DNA from: Theristus sp. LFF4_11
Taxonomy: Eukaryota > Nematoda > Chromadorea > Monhysterida > Xyalidae
Direction of reading: 5' to 3'
Assembly: GCA_030248135.1 (NCBI GenBank)
Contig: JASANC010001067.1
Span: 62,001-126,000, forward strand
Length of the DNA: 64,000 nt
Positions 56,906-64,000 of this stretch are shown here, piece after piece (positions within the stretch are counted from its first letter, which is position 1; each line of letters begins with the position of its first letter). Both the position numbers and the translations under genes were made by a program. The notes beneath the pieces were generated by a model, which saw nothing but the letters and a program-made list of their open reading frames with translations, did not search any database and had not been told where the DNA came from.

Positions 56906-58190
56906 GGCTATTTAGCCCAGTCCCGAAATACTTAGTCTCTAAAACCTGACATTGTACCATCCACACCCCCTCAAAATTTGCTTGACATCCCACCCACCCC
57001 CCGCCCCTTCCCAATTTGTATCCAAGGTACATACAGTGACAAAAGACAATCCCCCAAAAGTGTTCTCGGACGATCTAAACTCACGAATTTTTGCTCAAAA
57101 TCATGATTTTTCGTCTCTTAAGTTTATAATACAAGTTGAATCATAACCTTTTAACATTCTTCATTGTAATTTGAAAGATTTTGTAGCAAAATTTAACGTT
57201 TTTCCTCCAAAATTTAAGCAAAAAATCATGGGTGCGGTACCCCCCAAGAAATTTTTTTCACAATAGTGCACCCCCCCCCATAGCACACGTCTTTTTCACA
57301 CAAAACACGAATTATTTACTGGGACGACCAGTCCTAATCTTCTTCTTATAAGATCTCTTCCCGCTTACAGGGGCGTCACACAAAAGTCTACTGTTTTCAA
57401 AACTTTTTGGTTAAAAATAAAAAATGCTTTACACGTAAATGGAAAATTATGGTTAATTCGCAAAAACAAAAACATCGATTTATTGGTTTACTCCGACTTA
57501 CCTTCAAAAGCAACGAGTAGTAGAATTGAAAAGAAGATTTTCTGTCCGTTATTATTCATCATTCTGCTGTGTGAAACGTATTGATGTGTTGACTAAAAAG
57601 CTGTCCTTTTCTCGATTTTTAACAGCCGAAAAGTTGCTGAAATTACAGTAACTCTCATGTGATGTGAAACTTAATATTACGAACGATTGTCATCAAAAAT
57701 TTTATAGTTTTTATTTCATATCATACACCATACGCACTTCATTTGCGAATGAATGCAAACTCGTCCAATACGTATGTATGTTTTTTTCGCAGACTTCAGC
57801 TTCATGGGTGGTGTGAAACAAAAAGCGACACAGATGCACTGTACATTGCACACAGTCTAACTGTAAATCATAGGCAATCATCTGATTGATTTGTTTTAAA
57901 TTTAGCTTACGGACTGGTTCAGTCAATACATGAAGTCAGTTCAATGCAACCAATCTGCAAGCCAGATACAAGTATCAGCTTTCAAGCATTCAAACACAGT
58001 GAAAAAAATCAAATCAAGCATGAAAAATTTGCATGTAACATAAAAAACCTACTCCTGTGTGCTGATCTATCGCGGTATGTGCACCGCGCACGAAACAAGT
58101 GCATACCTCTTATTGGAGCGGGTCCCGCAACGTGAACGCTAAACGCTTCTTTTCGATGTTAAGGTCAAGGTAAAGTGTAAAGAGGTACTG
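56906..58190. other. AT-rich spacer
   Basis: No gene seen. C-run-rich patches (56965-57010, 57240-57290) alternate with AT-rich sequence. 57340-57400 has scraps (CTTATAAGATC, GGGGCGTCACACAAAAG) resembling the interior of the 37878/59195 MITE. Confidence 0.4.
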
Positions 58191-58199
58191 CTTGTTTTT

Positions 58200-58672
58200 C
58201 AGGTATGTACTTGTTTGAGGGACGTCCTTAGTTTGAGGGACGTACTACCTTTGAGGTACGCACTTGGTTTGAGGTGTGCACTTCGTTTGAGGTATGTACT
58301 TGGTTTGAGGGTCGAACTTGCCCTGAGGGGCGCACTTTGGTTGAGGGACGTACTACGTTTGAGTTACGTACTTGGTTTGAGAGACACACTGAGGGACGTT
58401 CTCGGTTTGAGGGGCACACTGGGTTTGAGGGTCGAACTTGGCCTGAGAGGCGCTTTTGGATTAAGGGACATACTACGTTTGAGGTACGTAACGTACTTGG
58501 TTTGAAGGGCGGCACACTTGTTTAAGGGACGTACTTGGTTTGAGAGGCACACTTGGTTTGGGAGGGTCAAATTGAGCCTGAGGGGCGCACTTGGTTTGAG
58601 GGACGTACTTGGTTTGCGGGTGCCCTTGGTTTCACGGACGTACTTTGTTTGAGGGATGCACTTGGTTTGGCA
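58200..58672 (+). repeat. ~18-bp minisatellite
   Basis: About 25 imperfect units of TTTGAGGGACGTACTTGG. The ORFs across it on both strands (LRDVLGLR-type and PSNQVRTS-type) are products of the 18-bp period. Confidence 0.9.
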
Positions 58673-59194
58673 GAATAAGTCGAAAGGCACCCTCCATACT
58701 ATCCCATACCGCACGGGTCTAGTACTGATATCGATTGCGCATGTGATTGCAAACCTAAACAAAGGAACCGTACGGATCATATGCAGGCAGACCATAAGCT
58801 TTGATTTATTTGTTTTTGTTGCAAAAACAATTTTCATCTCCAAGCAAAACTTGTCAAAACATTGTGTTCCTGATGTGTTGGTAGCAACGCGAAAATTTGT
58901 TATTCGTATCACAGATTGTTGCATAACACTTTTGCATTTTAGTGTACGATCCTTTTTGCAATAGTTTCTTTGTTTTTGAGCATATTTATACAAAAGCGTT
59001 CTATCTAAATTTGCGCAACAGATATGTTGCATTTCAGGCGAAACTGCAAGAAAAGTTGCACGTTTGAGCGGCATGATCAAGAAATGCCAAGAAAAGCCAC
59101 AACAGCAGGTTGCACATCTGTCCGCATCGCTCGTGAATGGGCATGATAACCGAACCAGTTATATTTGAACACGTGTGATGTTGATGTTACAAAC

Positions 59195-59425
59195 ACCGTA
59201 AAGTCTTGCATATAAGGTTCCTCCCACTTATACGACACCCACCCAAAAGTAGGCGAATTGTCACACGGCGGGAAACCAAAAAATTCAAAATTTTGATAAC
59301 GGCTCATATAATGCGTAGACCTCCCCCTCCTACTTATAAGGCTGTCACACGAAATTTCACTTTTTTCAGAAATTTTTGATTTTTAAATTTATATAGGGAG
59401 ACCTTATATACAAGACTTTACGGTA
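59195..59425. repeat. MITE ('TACCGTAAAGTCTTGC'), copy 2
   Basis: CACCGTAAAGTCTTGCATAT and ATATACAAGACTTTACGGTA ends; interior CCTCCCACTTATACGA. It includes a short scrap, GATAACGGCTCATATAATGC, otherwise seen in the tails of the composites. Confidence 0.8.
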
Positions 59426-59791
59426 TGCTGACCAAAACTCTGCACCCGCAACCAATAGCAAAAAAGTGGTAAAGCTATTTCGAATGCTACCAACAATATG
59501 CACCGTCTCAAGTTCCCGGGCCTCATTCCTCCTTCCCTCAGTTCTCCGCCACCCCTCAAGGGACCAACTTTATTAGTTTGCAAAAGACTAGAAGTTTGGG
59601 AGGAAAACCATGGTGATTGATTGATGACTGACAAGGATCGTTTGTGACTGAGTGCAGTTAAACAAATTGCAGCCCTTATAAAACCAACCAATTTGAAAAC
59701 AAAATTATAGACTGCTTCTCGTGCCCGTAATAGTTTTCGTAAGGTGGGGCACGTTTCCTGAACGGTTCAACATCCTTAAACATTTTTTCTG

Positions 59792-62700
59792 TCAAGCCAT
59801 CTGCTTGTCATATTCGTTATTCAGCAGAAAATTGCTCAACATTTGCAGCGTCGGTGCGGGACGATCCAACGGTGACATGTGACCTGCTCCCTGAAAATGA
59901 ATCAAAAAAATAAAAAAATCATTGACCACCACGCTAAAAAATAATGTCCAACTAATGTCCCGCGTCTGTTCGACCGCGTGGCTCGGGAAAAAATTGCTAA
60001 AATCTATTGGAAAATGTTGTCCGAATGATCACCGGCTATAGTTACTCAGCATTCTGAGCATTTTTTTCTCGAGTCAGAGGACACGACACTGGGACACGGA
60101 AACGACGGGCCATACTTTATGAGGTTCTGTGCTCCTTTTTGGTTAACTTCCTGACTAAAACATCACCTCATGTATGAAAACGTCACCAGAACCAATATGG
60201 CAGACATTTTTAGGAGGGGTTACCCGTGGGGAGGGGGGGTGAAAAATTCTTTAGGGGTGCCAAATTTCATAGCGCATATCATGCTCCTGAGAAGCGAATA
60301 ATCATGATTTAAACAAATCGTGATTTTTGTGGAAAAGTTCGTGATTTTTGAACAAAAATTTGCGATTTTGGGAACATTTGGGACCTCGGGTACAGCGGGT
60401 GGGTGTCACGAGACCCTCCCCCCCTACGAGGCGCTACATCGCGCTGACGGGTGGTACTGCTCCCCCAGCCCACCCCCTCGTCTTTTCTACTGTACGTCGG
60501 TGGTTTTTTTAAAGCCATCTTCGTAAACTAACTGCGATCGTGAGAAAGTCGAGGTTGCCAGTGAAGCGTTCGTAGAAGCCTGCCGGTGCTCCTTCAAACT
60601 TCCACCGGGTGCGTTTCGTTTTAGTCTGCGGGAAATTTTGAAAGTAAAGTCCTATTATAGACAGTCATCATCAGGTGAACAGTTTTTTCAATTTTTTTTG
60701 ATTCACGCCCCCTTCCCCCACCGATCCACCGATTCCGGAAGCCCGAAGGTACTAAACTCCGGTGGGTTTGGGGAACGGACGGCTCACCATCCCGTGGAAT
60801 TGATACCCTTGCCACGTGAGGGGGACAGCCTCTAAGGCCCGCTTTGTCCTGGGGGCACCAATCATCTCAGCCCGATTTCAGTTTCGGTTACTTGTGGCCG
60901 CTATATCACCGAAGGGCAGCGGGTCCGAATGTTTTCTGTTGAAAACCAGTGTATGACCTATTGTTTTAAACATGTTCCAATGAAATGACGTCATGTGCCG
61001 CCAAACATGCGCTTGCCGTTCACAGCAAACCAGACTTTCCGTTCAGACGGTTTCTTCGCGCAAACAAATGGTGAATGTCGAATCAGTCACACCAAACTGA
61101 CATTTTAGTGCCTGTTCTTTGACAAACGGGCGTTTTTAAAGGAAATGACGTCATTTTAGTCCGGACACGTTTGAACAAATCCACAATAGTTATTTAAGTA
61201 GAAAGCTACACTGGCGGCAGTTTGTCATCCTCCGTGGGAATCGAACCCGCCACCTTCTGTGTTGAAGGCGAGGGTGCTAACCACCGAGCCACGGTGGCGC
61301 CGGCAAAAAGGAAACTGGGTTCAATCTTTATGTGGCAATTCAAAACAGCCTAAGTGACTCGGTCCTAATTAGGGGACTCGGTCGGATCACTTTGCCAACT
61401 TTGAATTTCCTCGTCATGCATGAAACTGTTTAGCTACACAATTCGCGCATTGAGTCTCGGCTGAGGACCAAAATAAAAGACAATAACGAATCAACGGGGC
61501 TTATAGTTTTATGGCACGGAATGCTGAAAAAAAACAAAAAAAGATGGGAGTTCATGTTTGTTTACCTTCAGACGCAGCTTGTCCGCAAGTCGATGCGCGA
61601 ATTGTTCCACCTGCATGAAGTTGCACACCGTGTCCACTGTTCCCGCGTAGAGCAGCACACGGATTGGCGCGATGTCAGTCTGTTTTAGTAGCCACTCAAA
61701 GAACGGCAACATTGACACTTCGGTGTTTTTGTAGTGGTCGAAACCGGGATCACTGAAATTAAGAAAAAATACGACAGTAACGTCAAAAAGAAGCACTGAA
61801 CTGATTTTTTTGGGAAAACTTCCGAAAGTGATGTCCGGTGTCCGTGTCCATTTCCGAGCCCAAAAAAGTGGCTTCATGAAAAAAGCCGAGTGCGGTTCGC
61901 TACTCGCTGCTGATGAGCTACTTTAGTGATGGCGGACAGGACAACGCGGCCGATACGCCGACGGACAGAGAAGACACCGAAGATTTTGTGTGTTTCAATG
62001 TCGCCCATAACCCAACTCCTATATACAGTGTGGCCGAATAAATAAGGCAGTCCTTGCATTCTTCATCAAGGTGGGATCAGTTGCAGACTAGGAGTTGCCT
62101 TTTTCAAGAATGCCAAGATAATTTCCAGTCGTGTGTGCAAGGAAGAAAGAATGAACAAAATACCACAAAGAATAAATTAGTTTAAAAAAACACCTGATCG
62201 TCTTTTTTCTTTCATTCAAATTTCGCGCCCTCCTTATACCCTGAAAAAAACTGCCATGTTTACTCGGCCATTCCGTACAATATGTATGACCTATTTTTTT
62301 AAACGTGTCCTACTGAAATGACGTCATGTGCCGCCAAACATGCGCTTGTCGTTCACAGCAAACCAGACTTTCCGTTTAGCCGGTTTCTTCCCGCAAACAA
62401 ATAGTGAATGTCGAATCAGTCACACCAAACTGACATTTTAGTGTCTGTACTTTGACAAACGAGCGTTTTTAAAGCAAATGACGTCATTTTAGTCCGGACA
62501 CGTTTGAATAAATCCACAATACCTGCACTCCACCCATTTGCCGCCGTCATGATATTGTTGCCATTCTTTCGCAACATGCATCGCCATCTGCACATCTTTT
62601 CGTCGTAAATATTGCGTTGTCGCCGCTTCACTGTAGCATGGGAATCCGTTGCTGTTGTCTGTGGACGCCTGGTTGCTGGTGTCCTAAACAAGCGAACAAC

Positions 62701-63323
62701 AACAATAGGCACTTGAATTTGTCTGGAATAACTTCGGTAATCGCGCCAATAAACCCCCCCGCATCCTCGCGTAATACAAGTACCGTATTCCGACATCAAG
62801 TTTTTGGGCAAAACCGTCAACAAAGCCCTGGCCTGCCGCCAAGTAGGTAATTGACAGAATTTTTTGTGTTGTCAGTACGTTCAATTCGAGTTGTTGTCAC
62901 TGACAGTTCATTGTGACGCACAACACAGCGTTTTTTATTCTTCGGATGGCGAATCTCAGTTTCATTGTTGAAAAATAAAAAAGATGTGACTGAATAAACC
63001 AAAGAAAAAGGATTTTTTTGCTTATATCAACTGTGTGAGTGCGCGGAACTCACGTCCACGTCCAATTGCGATATCAGCTTTGGCAGCAGTCTTCGCGCTC
63101 TACGTTGGAACCGTTTCAGATTGTAACAACTTTGATACATGTTATAAATGGAGGTGCTGAAAGTTTGAAAGCATTGAGAAACCGCGTGATAATTCTCAGA
63201 GAGATTGTCATGAGCAGAAAAAAAGCATGTGAAAAAGCTCATTTCAGAAAATTTTTCATCCGAAAATCCAAAAAGACCAACTTACAGGTCGTCCATGGTC
63301 ACTTCGTTGCAAACGTAGTCGAC
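59792..63323 (-). CDS. Serine carboxypeptidase, S10 family (cathepsin A-like), 5' exons outside or unseen
   Basis: S10 enzymes remove C-terminal residues, usually in lysosomes or outside the cell. Minus-strand exons: 63323-63286 (VDYVCNEVTMDDL), 63156-63054 (TSIYNMYQSCYNLKRF), 62683-62523 (FPCYSEAATTQYLRRKDVQM and AMHVAKEWQ), 61752-61566 (LLYAGTVDTVCNFMQVEQF, with the catalytic Asp in G(T)VD.VCNF), 60625-60533 (FEGAPAGFYERFTGNLDFLT) and 59890-59792 (GAGHMSPLDRPAPTLQMLSN, catalytic His in GAGHM; stop TGA). Splice signals are good (CGACCT|GTAAGT, GTGGAC|GTGAGT, CTGAAG|GTAAAC) and codon phases agree at all five junctions. The exons holding the catalytic Ser (GESYAG) should lie upstream, beyond about 63.4 kb. 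Introns carry two MITEs and a tRNA-like sequence. Confidence 0.9.
60705..60935 (+). repeat. GC-rich ~270-bp dispersed repeat
   Basis: From CCCCACCGATCCACCGATTC through GGCTCACCATCCCGTGGAA and GGACAGCCTCTAAGGCCCGC to CGCTATATCACCGAAGGGCA. It lies in an intron of the carboxypeptidase gene and is followed directly by a TGACGTCA MITE. Confidence 0.75.
60953..61192 (+). repeat. ~240-bp MITE with TGACGTCA arms, copy 3
   Basis: TATGACCTATTGTTTTAAAC to AACAAATCCACAATA; carries both AATGACGTCA arms. Confidence 0.8.
61229..61297 (-). tRNA. tRNA-like sequence (possible tRNA-Val pseudogene or SINE head)
   Basis: On the minus strand there is a box A-like TGGCTCGGTGGTTAG and a perfect box B, GGTTCGATTCC. 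The ends CCACCGTG and CACGGAGG pair with one mismatch. The anticodon arm CCTTC/GAAGG closes a six-base loop AACACA, one short of the normal seven, and the T stem has a C/A mismatch. If AAC is the anticodon it would be valine. The irregular loop favours a pseudogene or tRNA-derived element. Intron of the carboxypeptidase gene. Confidence 0.5.
61316..61490 (-). repeat. Dispersed SINE-like repeat, fullest copy
   Basis: GGTTCAATCTTTATGTGGCA, CCTAAGTGACTCGGTC, CATGCATGAAACTGTTTAGC and GCGCATTGAGTCTCGGCTGA. It lies immediately next to the tRNA-like sequence, which may be its head. Confidence 0.65.
62024..62277 (+). repeat. 'TGGCCGAATAAA' MITE, solitary copy
   Basis: TACAGTGTGGCCGAATAAAT to TTTACTCGGCCATTCCGTA, 254 bp, between the carboxypeptidase exons at 62523 and 61752. 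Confidence 0.85.
62285..62522 (+). repeat. ~240-bp MITE with TGACGTCA arms, copy 4, at a splice donor
   Basis: TATGACCTATTTTTTTAAAC to ATAAATCCACAATA. On the gene strand its end reads TATTGTGGATTT directly after the exon's ...TGCAG|G, so the intron begins GTATTGTGG, with TA from the element or its target. Confidence 0.8.
62700..63053. other. Carboxypeptidase intron, no exon needed
   Basis: Codon phase and family order join 63054 directly to 62683, so this is intron. It contains CCAATAAACCCCCCCGCATC and AAGTACCGTATT, possibly a scrap of the 'TACCGTATTACC' MITE. Confidence 0.45.
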
Positions 63324-63630
63324 CTATAAAACCAATTAGAAATACATTAGAACAACGAATCTGGATTTGAAAAATGCCACCCGACTGGTAATTGCACTTA
63401 TCGCCAATCAGCCAGCAAGCGTTGATTGTTTTTTTGGTCCGCATCCACTTGTAAACGATTTGAACAATACACATACATTGTATACCTACAGTGGCGAGCA
63501 AACGTTTGGAAACCCCTGTGTGCCCGCTGCATATCGCGCGTGTTGGGTGGGTAATTTTTGCGTAATTACTATGCACATAAGCAAATATTTTTGGTTTTTG
63601 GAACGGCACCATTTTTTATACCTACCATAG
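63324..63630. other. Possible upstream intron/exon of the carboxypeptidase
   Basis: A minus-strand reading near 63385-63440 (ACWLIGDKCNYQSG) loosely fits the paired-cysteine segment of S10 proteins, but the splice phase to 63323 does not fit and I leave it uncalled. Confidence 0.25.
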
Positions 63631-64000
63631 TACAGGGTGGGCCAAAAAAAAGGTTCCATTTTCAAACTGCTGTCACTGGCTGGTATTTCAATATTATGAG
63701 CTGAAATTTTCAGCATTGATAAAACATGTGATGCCATTTTTCTGACAAAATTTTTATCCAGTTTGGTCAAGTAGATTCAGTTTTACAGCACAATGTTTAA
63801 AAATTCCCAAATTTTCAAAAAAACGGATTTTTAACCAAGAATTTAACAACGAATCATTGCTCATAGACATCCAAATCATCATCAAGGTTTGTCGTCCGGC
63901 AGCGGCTGGATGGAATTTTACTCGAAACTGGCGAGTCACTGCAGAAAAACTTTCAGATTGCTCCCACCAGATAGCACACCAGACCCGTTGTTCTGCTGTC
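63631..64000 (+). mobile_element. Mariner-like MITE, left part, cut by the window end
   Basis: TACAGGGTGGGCCAAAAAAA then AGGTTCCATTTTCAAA. The interior (AAAATTTTTATCCAG, GCGAGTCACTGCAGAAA) resembles 34480-35599 at lower identity. Confidence 0.7.

Noticed and set aside
61905..61925. CTGATGAG hammerhead-ribozyme core
   Set aside because: No matching GAAA and no pairing stems follow; chance octamer.
62690..62832. Minus-strand reading GQGFVDG… resembling the S10 'GNGFVD' segment
   Set aside because: It would fall after, not before, the IYNMY segment at 63054-63156. The phases of the neighbouring exons join without it, so the resemblance is taken as chance.

Overview
The window is nuclear DNA of an invertebrate animal. 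The evidence is split genes with GT-AG introns, animal protein families (TFIIIC subunit 5, MACROD macrodomain, ChaC, a C-type lectin/EGF protein, a lysosomal-type serine carboxypeptidase), and a very heavy load of DNA transposons, miniature elements, satellites and one LTR retrotransposon. A nematode or another small invertebrate would fit, but nothing here fixes the phylum.

All recognised host genes lie on the minus strand. In order of coordinate: a von Willebrand A-like fragment (about 4.4-5.4 kb); GTF3C5 (6.2-10.8 kb, nine exons, 3' end not found); a MACROD-type ADP-ribose hydrolase (15.2-17.7 kb, last exon not found); a ChaC gamma-glutamylcyclotransferase spread over almost 10 kb (19.7-29.4 kb); a secreted modular protein with a C-type lectin domain, five small cysteine modules and an EGF domain (35.8-47.8 kb); and an S10 serine carboxypeptidase (59.8-63.3 kb). 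Most of these exons were assembled by hand from conserved motifs, splice consensus and codon phase. Many lie in frames where no long ORF exists. One unidentified coding-like stretch is on the plus strand at 33.3-33.7 kb.

The spaces between exons are mostly mobile DNA. Four copies of one large composite element (11.0-14.5, 22.7-25.3, 41.4-46.2, 48.5-56.3 kb) share a ~1 kb head flanked by ~150 bp inverted repeats, a 149-bp tandem array of variable length, and a tail ending in a hairpin. They have constant A|T flanks and no visible target duplication, which recalls Helitron-like elements with central tandem repeats. The copy at 48.5 kb is split by a young gag-only LTR retrotransposon (51105-55096) with 5-bp target duplications, two 689-bp LTRs differing at three sites, and an unusual Gag carrying a zinc knuckle and a C-terminal membrane segment.

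Several hAT-type elements keep 8-bp target duplications (14995, 20255, 26585, 28402, 29488), one of them nested in another. At least six families of TA-flanked miniature elements occur, some nested inside others with intact empty sites elsewhere in the window. Simple repeats include (AAAC)n, (CAA)n, (GGAT)n, a 30-bp ACAACG-rich unit, and 18-bp and 31-bp arrays. No rRNA, CRISPR array or prokaryotic operon was seen.
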